From: Saprospiraceae bacterium | GTDB lineage: Bacteria; Bacteroidota; Bacteroidia; Chitinophagales; Saprospiraceae | DNA length: 64,000 nt | Direction: 5' to 3' | Assembly (NCBI GenBank): GCA_016710235.1 | Contig: JADJLG010000001.1 | Coordinates: forward strand, 3,337,501-3,401,500 | Shown here: positions 39,201-49,210 of the stretch, piece after piece | How the letters are laid out: each line of letters opens with the position of its first letter | Numbering within the stretch: position 1 is the first letter of the stretch | Program-made: the position numbers and the translations under genes | The notes under the pieces: model-generated | The model's input: the letters and a program-made list of their open reading frames with translations, nothing else | What the model was told of the DNA's origin: nothing | The model's database searches: none

Positions 39201-40329
39201 CACTACCATTGAGTACATATATTGCCAAATAAACTGTGTCATGAGAACAGTTGGCTATTCCGGAACTCGTTAAATCTCCAATCAGATCGTCGGATACGTC
39301 AATCTGAATTTCTGCTTCCTCTTCACAAATCACATTTCCGTTGGTATAAGTGACTTTCAAAATATAAGTACCCTGACCCCTACCCTTAGCTTTATTACCG
39401 CTGATTGAAGTAATTGTTCCTCCTGAACTGCTCCACTCATAGTTGATTTGAGGGCCGGAGGACGAGCGGCTACCATCGAGAGTAAATTCTTCACTCGCAC
39501 ATTTTGGCAATTGAACAACATCAAGGGCAGCTTTTAGATCTACGATTTCCACTTCAACTTCGTCTTCCACTCTGCACTTTTCAAATAATGTAATATCGTC
39601 GATTCCAAAATCATTACCATATCCAACGCCTGAAGTTTCCCTAATGCAAATTTCAATATTTGCAGATTTCGCTGTAAAACATGCTTCAAAACTGCTCCAA
39701 CCACATAGCGGACCAGCAATTGCATTGCCGATACTTGTTCCATCTACTTCAATTGAAAACTGACCTGGCGCCACAGGAAATACACTTTGAGCAAAAAATG
39801 AAAACTGATACATGTTTCCCGGAGTCACCGACACAATTTGACACCAAACGGCATCACCTGCACTGGTAGAACCATCTGCTATTAATTGATTCCCTGAACC
39901 ACTGGTGTGGTCACCGCAAGGACTCCAGGAAGAGTTGTAGGCATTGGGCATCATATCGACTACCAGGTGATCCGGGCCAAAAGGTGGTCCACCGTAAATG
40001 TATTGATGCGAAAATCCCGAGTAGCCACCTTCAAAATCGCCGTTTGTAATCAGGTTGGTTGTACTGAGCCCTTCTGCGACAAGTTTAAATCGATATTTGC
40101 CCGGTCCTGCGATTACAATTGGATCCAGAACATTTGGATTGCTCAAACCCGAAGCTGGTTCCCAATAGTATTTTAGATAATTTCCCTGTACATCTCCTTG
40201 AAGTTGTAAAACATCAGAAAGTTTGCACTTGAACAAATCCGGACCGGCGTTTACACTCAAGCCAATACATTGACCAAATGATATATTATATATTAAATAA
40301 AATATTAATATAAAAATAAATCGCAACAT
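36262..40329 (-). CDS. Secreted PKD/Ig-repeat protein with type B (gliding-motility) T9SS domain
   Basis: A 1355-residue exported protein. A signal peptide (MLRFIFILIFYLIYNISFGQ) is followed by a short Ig-like piece and a galactose-binding-like domain (about 90-255; LITNGDFEGGYSGF and FGIDDITLFEKC). Roughly ten PKD/Ig-like repeats of about 85 residues come next; each contains a phrase like NCKTSALSLSG, a W-S or W-T strand and GTYKLVVEDQRNGC. The last 90 residues are the gliding-motility C-terminal domain: WLPNAFSPNGDGINEYFFP, FSIYDRWGELVYF and GVYVYVLKLRWKD. I use the ATG at 40329, since the longer frame would place polar residues before the signal peptide. Probably an adhesin or surface matrix protein; the ligand is unknown. 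Confidence 0.9.
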   Translation of the reverse strand: MLRFIFILIFYLIYNISFGQCIGLSVNAGPDLFKCKLSDVLQLQGDVQGNYLKYYWEPASGLSNPNVLDPIVIAGPGKYRFKLVAEGLSTTNLITNGDFEGGYSGFSHQYIYGGPPFGPDHLVVDMMPNAYNSSWSPCGDHTSGSGNQLIADGSTSAGDAVWCQIVSVTPGNMYQFSFFAQSVFPVAPGQFSIEVDGTSIGNAIAGPLCGWSSFEACFTAKSANIEICIRETSGVGYGNDFGIDDITLFEKCRVEDEVEVEIVDLKAALDVVQLPKCASEEFTLDGSRSSSGPQINYEWSSSGGTITSISGNKAKGRGQGTYILKVTYTNGNVICEEEAEIQIDVSDDLIGDLTSSGIANCSHDTVYLAIYVLNGSGLYSYKWGPTKEIVGGQNTDTAKVINAGRYSVTVTDLSSGCEFYKDIDVKSDTTLPHSVIQGDTLINCKTKSVRLLSQQQDTSRYFYTWILPDNSVVFDETELLSGQSGKFRLIIQDKANNCSDSSDWDVQIDTTTSNIIWNGNLTIDCINEEVTLFPNVSPKTQSLNYSWTLPSGQLVSGDTLALIKTTSAGRFILTVSNIDNYCQDTMSFDVRDIRSIPMVDAGPDRVLTCKDSTVNLSGIVGPSNSITFDWRDSSGNSILPSNQLQPDVNVKGWYYLKVLDTSNHCESIDSVYVDENRKVPRSLITANDTVFACNDNSLVLDGAGSDSGPGILMSWSTVDGSILSGQTSMKLTIGSAGTYMLTVRDTINGCESSSMVTIVPDRNAPTGTASVSDTLNCKLQTVGLRGSAFNPAGHPMKYNWFSSQNHPIMNDTSLNATVTEPGLYELFIVDLFNGCTTRVQTTVSQDTVSPLASIKGDTIWNCKTSALSLSGLTSMGSHQLNYKWSTTDGKFTGQGDRADLLIENYGTYKLVVEDQRNGCTAETSFTVKPDLNVPQLRLDQVLSITCLRTTVVLTATVNQQGSANSKAWYTVLGNFVGSPLEDTVRVDKAGYYYYRFTNLDNDCSVVDSVLVTEDKTPPKGTAGSDGQLTCSVSEVHLNGNADPGTEVEWTTQDGVIEGDVNSLQVTAQKEGTYVLRISSLTNGCETTDTVKIIKNTNVPTASLHTLIQPNCPGDQGAIQIVGAEGGEAPYRYYVDQRETDGIFPFQVNSGDHEIRIIDANGCDWVEKFKIVEPQAISVELPVEVTLQLGSDYDIVPDYSVPDDSIAWVRWTPAEGLSCGDCPYPTLKNFSREQSYTISYVDKRGCEARAEIRFVKAERGVWLPNAFSPNGDGINEYFFPSITPSAASEISEFSIYDRWGELVYFRENIPPEDNTQGWNGVWRGENASTGVYVYVLKLRWKDETTEIFSGDMTLFR

Positions 40330-40479
40330 GATCAAGTTTTTATGTGGTAAACAGTAACGCAATATAAGTAAAATCTGTTAATACTGCTTGTCAAAATTTT
40401 CTTTGGAAAGCTAGAGCCTAACGAATTGCTTATTTTTCATATTAACTTTTATCTTAATATATAAAAAAACTAAATTGAT

Positions 40480-40487
40480 TACCTTTG
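40480..40487 (+). promoter_or_regulatory. Putative -7 element of thrS
   Basis: TACCTTTG followed by CA matches TAnnTTTG. The ATG is 116 bases downstream, so thrS would have an unusually long leader for this window. No riboswitch-like structure was recognised in it. Confidence 0.4.
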
Positions 40488-40603
40488 CAGAAATTTGAGC
40501 ACAATCTCACATTCTTTGGATAAGAAAACTGTACAAAATCCTCTTTTGAAGATCTTTCAGTTCATTTATCGAAATTGTTGCTGAATTGAATAAAAGATAA
40601 AAG

Positions 40604-42529
40604 ATGAAAATTCAAATTACTTTTCCTGATGGTCGAGTTGCTGATTATGAAAAAGGTGCAACTCCAATGCAAATTGCGACAAGCATAAGTGAAGGACTGG
40701 CTAGAAGTGTATTAGCCGCTAAAGTCAATGGGGAGGTAGTAGATGCATCTCGCCCGATAGAAGTTAATGCGACACTTCAATTACTCACATGGAACGATAA
40801 AGAAGGCAAAAGCACTTTCTGGCATTCATCAGCTCACCTGATGGCTGAAGCGCTTGAATCATTGTACCCAAACATCAAGTTTGGGATAGGGCCTCCTATC
40901 GAAGCCGGATTCTATTATGATATTGATTCCGGAGATCGAACTTTAAGCCCTGATGATCTCGTGCAAATAGAAAAGAAAATGTCAGAACTGGCAAAACAAA
41001 ATAATAATTACGAGCGGTCAGCAGTTTCTAAAGCAGAAGCTCTGGAATATTTCACCAAGAAGAATGATGAATACAAGCTTGAACTGATACGTGAATTAGA
41101 AGATGGAAAAATTAGTTTTTACAAACAAGGCAATTTTGTTGATCTATGTAAAGGTCCCCACATTCCAAATACCGGCCACATCAAAGCAGTAAAACTTCTC
41201 AGCCTTGCAGGAGCATACTGGAGAGGTGACGAAACAAGAAAACAACTGACCAGAATTTATGGAATCAGTTTTCCAAAAGCCAAAGAACTTGAAGATTATC
41301 TCCACATGCTCGAGGAGGCTAAAAAACGAGACCATCGCAAGTTGGGTCAAGAATTGGAGCTTTTTATGTTTTCTGAAAAAGTAGGCGCTGGTCTACCCAT
41401 ATGGTTGCCCAAAGGGACTGCTTTGCGACAACGACTAGAGGATTTTCTCAAAGCTGAACAGATTAAAAGAGGGTACACACCTGTAATTACTCCACACATA
41501 GGACATAAAAATTTATACATCACCAGCGGTCATTGGGAAAAATATGGTGCAGATTCCTTTCAATCCATCAAAACTCCGCGCGAAGGTGAAGAATTCCTTC
41601 TCAAACCTATGAACTGTCCTCATCATTGCGAAATTTATGGTCACAAGCCTCGTTCATACAAAGAACTTCCACTGCGAATAGCTGAATTTGGAACAGTATA
41701 TCGTTATGAGCAAAGTGGAGAGTTACACGGTTTGACTCGAGTGAGATGTTTCACTCAAGACGATGCTCATATTTTCTGTACTCCAGATCAGGTAAAGGGT
41801 GAGTTTTTAGAAGTCATGAATCTGACGATGTTAGTGATCAGAAAACTTGGATTTGACAATTTCACCGCACAGATTTCATTAAGGGATCCGGAGAATAAAA
41901 GTAAATATATCGGATCTGAGGAGAATTGGATTAAAGCAGAACAAGCCATTATAGATGCAACACAGGAAGCCGGATTAATGACTACCACTGAATTAGGAGA
42001 AGCTGCATTCTATGGACCAAAGTTGGATTTTATGGTCAAGGATGCTTTGGGAAGAAGCTGGCAACTTGGAACCATACAGGTAGATTATAATCTACCTGAA
42101 AGATTTCAACTTGAATACATTGGGGCAGACAATGCCAAACACAGGCCGGTAATGATCCATCGAGCGCCTTTTGGATCCATGGAACGCTTTATCGGTGTCC
42201 TTACAGAGCATTGCGCAGGTAAGTTTCCTCTTTGGCTGACACCTGAACAATATGTCATCCTACCGGTAAGCGATAAGTATTTGGATTATGCGAACGAGTT
42301 GCAAAATGAATTTACTTCTGCCGGATTGAGAGGATCTATAGATGATAGAACGGAATCTATTGGTAGAAAAATCAGGGACAATGAATTGAAAAAAATTCCA
42401 TTCATGATCATTGCAGGTGAAAAAGAATCCCAAGAAAAAAATATATCTGTGCGCAAACAAGGGACCGGAGATCAAGGAAGTATGTCCATATCTGAATTTG
42501 TAAATCAAATAAAAGAGTTAATCCAATAA
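40604..42529 (+). CDS. thrS: Threonyl-tRNA synthetase
   Basis: A 641-residue class II synthetase. It has an N-terminal TGS domain (1-62), an editing domain (about 65-225) with [16 protein letters not shown] and [10 protein letters not shown], and a catalytic core with [37 protein letters not shown] (motif 2) and [17 protein letters not shown] (motif 3). The C-terminal anticodon-binding domain runs from about 545 to 641. Zinc ligands expected in this family are consistent with the C and H residues of the MNCPHH segment. It is not followed by infC, rpmI and rplT as it is in many bacteria; the next gene converges on the other strand. Confidence 0.97.
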   Translation: MKIQITFPDGRVADYEKGATPMQIATSISEGLARSVLAAKVNGEVVDASRPIEVNATLQLLTWNDKEGKSTFWHSSAHLMAEALESLYPNIKFGIGPPIEAGFYYDIDSGDRTLSPDDLVQIEKKMSELAKQNNNYERSAVSKAEALEYFTKKNDEYKLELIRELEDGKISFYKQGNFVDLCKGPHIPNTGHIKAVKLLSLAGAYWRGDETRKQLTRIYGISFPKAKELEDYLHMLEEAKKRDHRKLGQELELFMFSEKVGAGLPIWLPKGTALRQRLEDFLKAEQIKRGYTPVITPHIGHKNLYITSGHWEKYGADSFQSIKTPREGEEFLLKPMNCPHHCEIYGHKPRSYKELPLRIAEFGTVYRYEQSGELHGLTRVRCFTQDDAHIFCTPDQVKGEFLEVMNLTMLVIRKLGFDNFTAQISLRDPENKSKYIGSEENWIKAEQAIIDATQEAGLMTTTELGEAAFYGPKLDFMVKDALGRSWQLGTIQVDYNLPERFQLEYIGADNAKHRPVMIHRAPFGSMERFIGVLTEHCAGKFPLWLTPEQYVILPVSDKYLDYANELQNEFTSAGLRGSIDDRTESIGRKIRDNELKKIPFMIIAGEKESQEKNISVRKQGTGDQGSMSISEFVNQIKELIQ

Positions 42530-42628
42530 CTGCAATTGAATTATAATCATCCGAATAAAAAAGAGAGAGTATTGAGGCTCTAGAAAATTAATTCAAATTT
42601 ATAACAGGATTGAAATTTCATCTCAATA

Positions 42629-45181
42629 TTAAAAAAATGCACGGATACCGGCGAACAATCCTGAAGAAGAGCCTGACCGTTTATAATTTGCCCGATATAT
42701 ATAATCAATAGAAAAAAGGTGAAAAATATTTTCAATCCCCGCACCAAATTCTAAGAATGGCTGCTTATCAGCTGTTTTATAAATTGAATTGTAATTGAAG
42801 TCTTTATTTTGCTGACTTAAATCACCCCAGAACGAATTAACGAGAATTCTTTCACGCCAGCCCAATTTATTGATACCTGGGATATAATCAAAAAATGTCC
42901 CCCCAAATGAAATTGTTGCCTGGACACTTGCGTATCTATCAGCTACAAATTCGTATTTATTCATAGTATTGAAAGCATACTTGGTTGTAAAATAACTTTC
43001 ATTTCCTCTCGGAATATATGCCAATAATAAAGGAACTTTCCCAAAAATTTTCCCTACATCCGCATTCCAACTAATCGTCCACTTTGGAGTAATGTAAGTT
43101 CTGTGCAAAATACCAATGTTCCATTTTTGAAAATTAAAATGTGATTCTTTCCATTGGATGCTATGTGTATAAGATAGATTAACAGTGGGATATCTACTTC
43201 CAAGACTTCTCCTTTCATAATCAAAAATCCTGGCCCTTTCCCTGTATGCATATCTAAGAGCAATACTCACCTCACTGCTATTGATCACACTGAGTTCAGG
43301 CGAAATGTCAGGCGTTTTTTCCGGACTGATAAATTCGGGATTTCTGCATATATAATTAATTTGGAATGGCGTCAAGGTCCTATGGATGCCCCCTACGCGA
43401 AAATACCAATCAGAAGCAAATTGCTGATCATGCGATAGGTTCCATTGTTCCTGAAGGACCCTCTGATAAGGCACTTTTTTTCTAAAAATAGTATTGACAA
43501 TATTGTCTGCATCAAGAGCATCATACCATTCAGAAGCAATCAAAAAATCATTACCATAAAAAGCTTCAGACTTTGTATAAGGTTGTACATTCCACAATTG
43601 TTTGATACCAAAAGAACCTTTCCATTTTCCATCTTTTAATCCGTAAGCAAGATGACTATATAGACCGGTTTTTTTCATCCAAGCCTCATCTGTTCTGACA
43701 CGCACCCTGAATCGCCAGCCTTCTATTTCATTTTTACTTACCAAAGATCCATAAGGTCCAATCCACAATTTATTGTTCCAATTATACCATCCCGTTGTTA
43801 TTGTTTTAAATAAAATATCTTTGAGTTTTTGTATCTTATTATTGTTGATCGCTTCAGCCATATCATATATGGCACTTTCTCTGGATGATAAGCTATCCGG
43901 TCTTGCTGATTTCCAAAATTCGTCTGAATGTCCACTATCATATACACGCATTACAGCACTGGTACCGATTCTGGTATTGGTTTTTGATTCTGAAGGATTA
44001 AGTCTGACATCGTAATAAGTATTTTTCACAGTGGCAACTAATCTTCTATCATCATTGATCAATGGTAATGGAATTCCTATCAATTCGAGTCCTGCTTCGT
44101 ACTGCAATAGTAATTCATTGCGCTTGAGATACCATTTATTTAATTTAGTCAGTGGATCAAAACTTTGATCATACTGAACTTTAATTTGCATTTTTTCTAC
44201 AAAATTTAAATTGGCTTCTTTGCTTAATCTTAAATCTGCCTGCACTAAGGCAAAGCTACTGTCATGGATTACAATATTTCCGGTAAAAACATTGCCATGC
44301 CAGGATTTGGGTATAAGTTGAAGGGTGATATTGAAATGTCCATCGTTTGTAGAAGAACTGTCTTCGATATAGTAATCGTAATAATCTAATGCAAGGCTTC
44401 CAATAGGACTCACGAAGGCCTTTGTATAGATGACTATCTTTGATTGGTACAAATCAAGGACTTCATCCATTCTGCACATATGTTCGAGCAATTTATCGCT
44501 CTCAAGGTTTGTTTTCTTTACGGCTATTAAATTTTCAGTCTCACCAAAAGGATCATTAGTTAAAATGTATGAAGAAATACTCTCACTAAAAAACAATGGT
44601 ATTTCAGATTTAGAAGTATCAGTATCTGACTTGTTAGCATTATGAGCTTTCACTCTGGATGAAAAAATAAAATCCAATGGATCTGCAGCACTCATTTCCC
44701 GGGGATGGAACAAATAAACCTCATTGCGTTCCCACCTTTTTGATTCCATTTTTTTAATCGTCGAAGGATCATTTTTAGGATTGGCTGCAATCACTTTTTT
44801 CATGATTGTTTTACCTGGATTTGGATCAGCCTTAATAATAATTTCAGGTAGTTCTCCTACATTTTCTTCGAGAAATATTTCAAATTCCTGTGTACTGTTA
44901 CCGCTCAGCGCAATGTACTTGGGATAATATCCGATATAGGTAATGATTAAACTATCAACATCTTTTGGAAATGCCTTGAATGAAAACTTTCCCAAACTAT
45001 CTGTATATGTCCCTGCAGTGCGGCTCGTTATGGTAAGCGGAACAAATTCCAATGGTTGAAGTGACTTCTTGTCTTTTACAAAACCTTTGATGGTGATGGG
45101 TCTTTGCCCTATTGCTGCCTGAGACACAAAGATCAACAGATAGAAAAAAAAGAAGCGATAACTGAGTGAATTAGAACTCAT
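42629..45181 (-). CDS. DUF5686 outer-membrane protein with carboxypeptidase-regulatory-like domain
   Basis: An 850-residue exported protein typical of Bacteroidota. A signal peptide (about 1-25) is followed by a CarboxypepD_reg-like domain (about 28-112; IKGFVKDKKSLQPLEFVPLTI and LIITYIGYYPKYIALS). Then comes the DUF5686 region, starting PGKTIMKKVIAANPKNDPSTIKK, with many alternating aromatic strands to the end (FAGIRAFF), which suggests an outer-membrane beta-barrel. Function is not established. It stands alone, converging with thrS. Confidence 0.85.
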   Translation of the reverse strand: MSSNSLSYRFFFFYLLIFVSQAAIGQRPITIKGFVKDKKSLQPLEFVPLTITSRTAGTYTDSLGKFSFKAFPKDVDSLIITYIGYYPKYIALSGNSTQEFEIFLEENVGELPEIIIKADPNPGKTIMKKVIAANPKNDPSTIKKMESKRWERNEVYLFHPREMSAADPLDFIFSSRVKAHNANKSDTDTSKSEIPLFFSESISSYILTNDPFGETENLIAVKKTNLESDKLLEHMCRMDEVLDLYQSKIVIYTKAFVSPIGSLALDYYDYYIEDSSSTNDGHFNITLQLIPKSWHGNVFTGNIVIHDSSFALVQADLRLSKEANLNFVEKMQIKVQYDQSFDPLTKLNKWYLKRNELLLQYEAGLELIGIPLPLINDDRRLVATVKNTYYDVRLNPSESKTNTRIGTSAVMRVYDSGHSDEFWKSARPDSLSSRESAIYDMAEAINNNKIQKLKDILFKTITTGWYNWNNKLWIGPYGSLVSKNEIEGWRFRVRVRTDEAWMKKTGLYSHLAYGLKDGKWKGSFGIKQLWNVQPYTKSEAFYGNDFLIASEWYDALDADNIVNTIFRKKVPYQRVLQEQWNLSHDQQFASDWYFRVGGIHRTLTPFQINYICRNPEFISPEKTPDISPELSVINSSEVSIALRYAYRERARIFDYERRSLGSRYPTVNLSYTHSIQWKESHFNFQKWNIGILHRTYITPKWTISWNADVGKIFGKVPLLLAYIPRGNESYFTTKYAFNTMNKYEFVADRYASVQATISFGGTFFDYIPGINKLGWRERILVNSFWGDLSQQNKDFNYNSIYKTADKQPFLEFGAGIENIFHLFSIDYIYRANYKRSGSSSGLFAGIRAFF

Positions 45182-45289
45182 AATTGGTGGTAAAAATAAT
45201 TCATTCTCATATTAGCAAGCTTGTTCATCTTACTTTTTTAAAAAGAAATTGCTTATGGATTTGAATTCCCTTGATTAAAAAAATATCCT

Positions 45290-46096
45290 TTAGACCAGTT
45301 TTTTTGTCACCTTGACAGCATAGACCATAGGAATACGATATGGAATATGAGAGAATCTATATTTACCTGGTTCATGAAGGCTTAATTTGCTAAAACAATT
45401 GTAGGGTGAATAATCATGTTCTGAAAAATGACTAAGTTGAAGATTCCTTTCCAACAATGCAGAAATCACTTCTGCTAATCCATGGTTCCAACTCATGGTT
45501 TTAGTTCTAATCGGTGCATATCGATCTGCATAGCTACCTTCTTCTTCTTCCAAAATTGGATCAGAATTGAAATAATCATACGATATAGCCTTCATATCAG
45601 AATCAAAAGCCCAAACAAAAGGGTGAAATTCAACAAGGACAAAAGTTCCTCCAGGTTTTAAGTAATAGTTTACAGTTTCTGCCCATTTTGATATATCCGG
45701 CAACCACCCGATTGTGCCATACGATGTATATATAATATCAAATGATTCATAAAGATCCGTTTGTAAATCAAAAATGTCAGAACAAATGAACCGAGCATCC
45801 AAGCCCAATCGCTTTGTAAGCTCATTTGCTTCCAAGATAGCTGCCTCAGAAAAATCAATGCCTGTGACCAGAGCACCCCGGCGCGCTAGATTTAAGGTAT
45901 CCATCCCAAAATGACATTGCAAATGCAGCAAATTCTTTCCCCTGATTTCCCCAAGTAATCCCAAATCTAAATCAGGTAAAATATCCCGATCACTATTCAA
46001 AAATCCCTGTACATCATACATTTCAGATCCCAGATGTACCGGCACTCTGGCGTTCCAGGTTGCTTTATTTAATTGGATATATGTTGATTTGTCCAT
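45290..46096 (-). CDS. Class I SAM-dependent methyltransferase
   Basis: A 268-residue methyltransferase. Motif I is modified but recognisable in NLLHLQCHFGMDTLNLARRGALVTGIDFSE (residues about 51-80, acidic residue after strand 2), followed by FICSDIFDL and FDIIYTSYGTIGWLPDI. The later half (YLKPGGTFVLVEFHPF) is the usual strand-loop. The substrate is unknown. The ATG lies 12 bases downstream of the icd terminator, so it either has a promoter buried in that hairpin region or depends on read-through. Confidence 0.85.
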   Translation of the reverse strand: MDKSTYIQLNKATWNARVPVHLGSEMYDVQGFLNSDRDILPDLDLGLLGEIRGKNLLHLQCHFGMDTLNLARRGALVTGIDFSEAAILEANELTKRLGLDARFICSDIFDLQTDLYESFDIIYTSYGTIGWLPDISKWAETVNYYLKPGGTFVLVEFHPFVWAFDSDMKAISYDYFNSDPILEEEEGSYADRYAPIRTKTMSWNHGLAEVISALLERNLQLSHFSEHDYSPYNCFSKLSLHEPGKYRFSHIPYRIPMVYAVKVTKKLV

Positions 46097-46107
46097 TATT
46101 TGATTCT

Positions 46108-46143
46108 AAAAAAGAAGAGCAGAATTTTCATCCTGCTCTTCTT
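46108..46143 (-). terminator. Intrinsic terminator after icd
   Basis: Minus strand: a perfect 11-bp stem AAGAAGAGCAG/CTGCTCTTCTT with a 10-base loop, followed by a T-run (A residues 46108-46111 on plus continue it). It lies 84 bases past the icd stop. Confidence 0.9.
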
Positions 46144-46226
46144 ATATTATTCAATTTTAAACTATTTATAATCATCCAGATAGATAAGAATAACTCACAT
46201 CTAAAAGGAGCATTATATCTAATCGA

Positions 46227-47444
46227 TTACATCCTGCGGATGATTTCATCACCAAACTCAGAGCATTTGAGCAAGGTGGCACCTACCATCAATCTGTGAA
46301 AGTCGTAGGTCACGCGTTTAGCACCAATTGCGCTTTCCAAAGCATTGATTATCATTTTTGCCGCTTCATTCCAACCCATATAATCGAACATCATGACGCC
46401 TGAAAGGATTACTGAGCTAGGATTAACTTTGTCCTGATCTGCATACTTTGGAGCTGTACCATGTGTTGCTTCGAAGATAGCATGTCCAGTAACGTAATTG
46501 ATGTTGGCACCAGGCGCAATCCCAATTCCTCCTACCTGTGCAGCCAAAGCATCAGAAATGTAGTCTCCATTCAGATTGAGCGTTGCTATGACATCATATT
46601 CTGCGGGTCTAAGCAGAATTTGTTGCAGGAATGCGTCTGCTATTGCATCTTTTATAATGATCCCATTGGGTAATTTCATCCAAGGACCTCCGTCAAGAAG
46701 CTCTGCACCAAATTCGTTTTTCGCCAGAGCATAACCCCAATCCATGAATCCACCTTCCGTAAACTTCATAATATTTCCTTTATGAACCAAGGTGACGGAT
46801 TTCTGATTTTGATTGATTGCATGCTCTATTGCTGCTCTTACAAGTCTTTCTGTCCCATCACGAGACACAGGTTTAATACCAAATCCAGAAGTTTCGGGAA
46901 ATCTTATCTTATTGTATCGATCCGGAAAATTCTCCTTCATGAGTTCTTTAAACTTGATCGCATCCGGAGTACCCTGTTGAAATTCGATTCCTGCATAGAT
47001 ATCTTCGGTATTTTCCCTGAAAATGGTCATGTCCACTTTGCTTGGATCTGCCACAGGTGAAGGCACTCCTTCAAACCATCTGACAGGCCTCACACAAGCA
47101 TATAAATCCAATTGTTGCCGCAAAGCAACATTGAGGGATCTTATGCCCCCTCCCACTGGTGTAGTCAATGGACCTTTGATCGCTACCAAATGCTCATTTA
47201 TACTATCCAATGTCGCTTGTGGTAGCCAGTTTTGGGTTTGATTGAAAGCTTTCTCTCCCGCGAGAACTTCCAACCATTCGATTTTGCGGCTGCCACCATA
47301 AGCTTTTTGCACAGCTGCATCAAATACACGGACAGATGCATTCCAGATATCTCTACCCGTACCATCTCCTTCAATAAAAGGAATCACCGGATTGTCCGGC
47401 ACGGCAAGTTTGCCGTTTGTGCAAGTTATTTTTTGATTACTCAT
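46227..47444 (-). CDS. icd: Isocitrate dehydrogenase (NADP-type)
   Basis: A 405-residue TCA-cycle enzyme that oxidises and decarboxylates isocitrate to 2-oxoglutarate. Strong similarity to the enterobacterial homodimeric type is visible: [33 protein letters not shown] (the Ser of RSLN is the residue phosphorylated by AceK in E. coli), [32 protein letters not shown] and the coenzyme-binding [22 protein letters not shown]. AceK is not in the window. The gene has a -7 box and a large palindrome upstream and its own terminator, so it is a single-gene unit. Confidence 0.95.
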   Translation of the reverse strand: MSNQKITCTNGKLAVPDNPVIPFIEGDGTGRDIWNASVRVFDAAVQKAYGGSRKIEWLEVLAGEKAFNQTQNWLPQATLDSINEHLVAIKGPLTTPVGGGIRSLNVALRQQLDLYACVRPVRWFEGVPSPVADPSKVDMTIFRENTEDIYAGIEFQQGTPDAIKFKELMKENFPDRYNKIRFPETSGFGIKPVSRDGTERLVRAAIEHAINQNQKSVTLVHKGNIMKFTEGGFMDWGYALAKNEFGAELLDGGPWMKLPNGIIIKDAIADAFLQQILLRPAEYDVIATLNLNGDYISDALAAQVGGIGIAPGANINYVTGHAIFEATHGTAPKYADQDKVNPSSVILSGVMMFDYMGWNEAAKMIINALESAIGAKRVTYDFHRLMVGATLLKCSEFGDEIIRRM

Positions 47445-47469
47445 TTGATTTGGTCTTAGATTAGTTCGT

Positions 47470-47490
47470 TTCTGAAAACAGTTTTCAGAA
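47470..47490. promoter_or_regulatory. Perfect 21-bp palindrome in the icd leader, candidate operator
   Basis: Arms TTCTGAAAAC (47470-47479) and GTTTTCAGAA (47481-47490) are exact reverse complements around one central A. The site lies between the icd -7 box (47498-47505) and the ATG at 47444, at about positions +3 to +24 of the transcript. It could bind a dimeric regulator or fold in the mRNA. The absence of a T-run argues against a terminator. Confidence 0.6.
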
Positions 47491-47497
47491 TTCGGTG

Positions 47498-47505
47498 CAA
47501 AGGTA
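47498..47505 (-). promoter_or_regulatory. Putative -7 element of icd
   Basis: Minus-strand TACCTTTG followed by C matches TAnnTTTG. Transcription would start near 47493, just before the palindrome. No clear -33 TTTG is seen. Confidence 0.5.
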
Positions 47506-47718
47506 AGTAACTAAATCTCTTTTCCTGCGTTTTGAGACTAAGCTATTTTGGTAATTTCTTATACATTCGCCGTTGAATATGTTGCAAGTATCTAATTTTT
47601 ATACTCCTTTTGATCTTTTCCAAGGAAATCGATGCTCTGCATTGATACTTCAAATAAACTTTCGCACAACCAAACTTATATTGATTGGCTGCTTCACACC
47701 GAAATCACAAGTCAAATT

Positions 47719-48744
47719 ATGAGAAATCCGATCCTGGAATCTGGAAACGAGCATCTATTGCCAGAAGAAAAAGTAATAGAAAGGGCTTTACGACCGAAAG
47801 AGTTAGCCGATTTTTCAGGCCAGACTAAAATCGTGGACAATTTAAAAGTATTCATAGGTGCTGCAAAACTAAGGGGAGAGGCATTGGATCACGTTTTATT
47901 GCATGGACCTCCGGGTTTAGGTAAAACCACCTTATCCCACATTATAGCCAATGAGTTGGGAGCACAGCTCAAAATGACCTCAGGCCCGGTATTAGAAAAA
48001 CCGGGAGATCTTGCAGGACTGCTGACCAATCTCCAGAAAGGAGACGTACTGTTTATAGACGAAATCCACCGTCTAAACACTGTTGTAGAAGAATATCTCT
48101 ACTCGGCCATGGAAGACTACAGGATTGATATCATGATAGATTCCGGACCAAGTGCGCGAAGTATACAGCTCAATGTGGAGCCATTTACCTTGGTAGGTGC
48201 AACAACAAGAATGGGCTTACTCACCGCTCCATTGAGATCGAGATTTAGCATCAGTTGCCATTTGGATTATTACGATCATGAAACGTTAGCTCGTATTTTA
48301 AAACGTTCTTGCGGTATTTTGCAAGTGCCTTATACACAGCAAGGAATAGACGAAATCGCACGTAGGAGTAGAGGCACCCCTCGAATTGCCAATGCGCTGA
48401 TGCGTCGATTGAGGGATTTTGCCCAAATGAAAGGTTCCGGAGAGATCGATCTGGATATTGCAGAATATGGACTTAATGCATTGCATGTCGATAATCATGG
48501 ACTTGATGAAATGGACAATCGAATCCTGAGTAGTATTATTGAAAAATTCAATGGTGGTCCTGTCGGTCTTGGCACCATAGCTACAGCAGTAAGTGAGGAC
48601 GCAGGCACAATAGAGGAGGTCCATGAACCTTTTTTGATCATGGAAGGATTTATCCACAGAACCACCAGAGGCAGAGTGGCAACTCCAAAGGCATTTTCTC
48701 ACCTCGGTTATCAGACACCAAATGCAAACAATAGCCTCTTTTAA
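47719..48744 (+). CDS. ruvB: Holliday junction branch-migration ATPase RuvB
   Basis: A 341-residue AAA+ motor that works with RuvA at Holliday junctions. Walker [12 protein letters not shown] is at about residue 63 of the chosen form, Walker B is [10 protein letters not shown], followed by [14 protein letters not shown], the sensor [17 protein letters not shown] and the C-terminal winged helix ([27 protein letters not shown]). I start at the ATG at 47719, as members are about 340 residues and begin near here; the frame is open to 47632. The gene stands alone and ends convergent to the DUF3467 gene. Confidence 0.97.
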   Translation: MRNPILESGNEHLLPEEKVIERALRPKELADFSGQTKIVDNLKVFIGAAKLRGEALDHVLLHGPPGLGKTTLSHIIANELGAQLKMTSGPVLEKPGDLAGLLTNLQKGDVLFIDEIHRLNTVVEEYLYSAMEDYRIDIMIDSGPSARSIQLNVEPFTLVGATTRMGLLTAPLRSRFSISCHLDYYDHETLARILKRSCGILQVPYTQQGIDEIARRSRGTPRIANALMRRLRDFAQMKGSGEIDLDIAEYGLNALHVDNHGLDEMDNRILSSIIEKFNGGPVGLGTIATAVSEDAGTIEEVHEPFLIMEGFIHRTTRGRVATPKAFSHLGYQTPNANNSLF

Positions 48745-48811
48745 TTTTAGGAAATGAGGCTTTGATCAACGAGATAAACTTTTTTTGTGGTACTCTTTTC
48801 CTGTTCTAGCT

Positions 48812-49129
48812 TTAAGCTTGGGCTGTTGGAGTGTTGAATGACATCGGTGGAAAACCTTGTGGCTCTGTATCAATTATGGTACCATATTGAGCTTCATACT
48901 TGTTGATATTGTCAGAAAGGGCTCTCAGCAATCTTTTCGCGTGTGAAGGTGAAAGAATAATTCTTGACTTGACCTTGGCTTTTGGAACGTTGGGCATTAA
49001 CCTGATAAAATCTACCACAAATTCTGCATGGCTGTGAGATATAATGGCAAGGTTGGAATACACCCCTTCTGAAATTTCCTCTGTTAGTTCAATGTTCAAT
49101 TGGTTGTTTGGATTCTGATTGTCGGACAT
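48812..49129 (-). CDS. DUF3467 domain protein
   Basis: A 105-residue cytoplasmic protein almost entirely made of the DUF3467 domain: NIELTEEISEGVYSNLAIISHSHAEFVVDFIRLMPN, then a conserved SRIILSPSHAKRLLRAL segment and NINKYEAQYG. The tail is a short proline-rich end. The function of the family is unknown; it is widespread in Bacteroidota. The ATG is preceded by an asparagine-free AT-rich spacer without clear promoter boxes. Confidence 0.88.
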   Translation of the reverse strand: MSDNQNPNNQLNIELTEEISEGVYSNLAIISHSHAEFVVDFIRLMPNVPKAKVKSRIILSPSHAKRLLRALSDNINKYEAQYGTIIDTEPQGFPPMSFNTPTAQA

Positions 49130-49210
49130 GGTATTTTCTATTTTATTAACTAAACATCTGATAAGCTTGCAGGTTCAGCCCACCGAAAAAAGCATGAAGA
49201 ATAAAATATT

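Noticed and set aside
42530..42628. Terminator hairpin between thrS and the DUF5686 gene
   Set aside because: Only a weak AGAG/CTCT pairing was seen, without a T-run.
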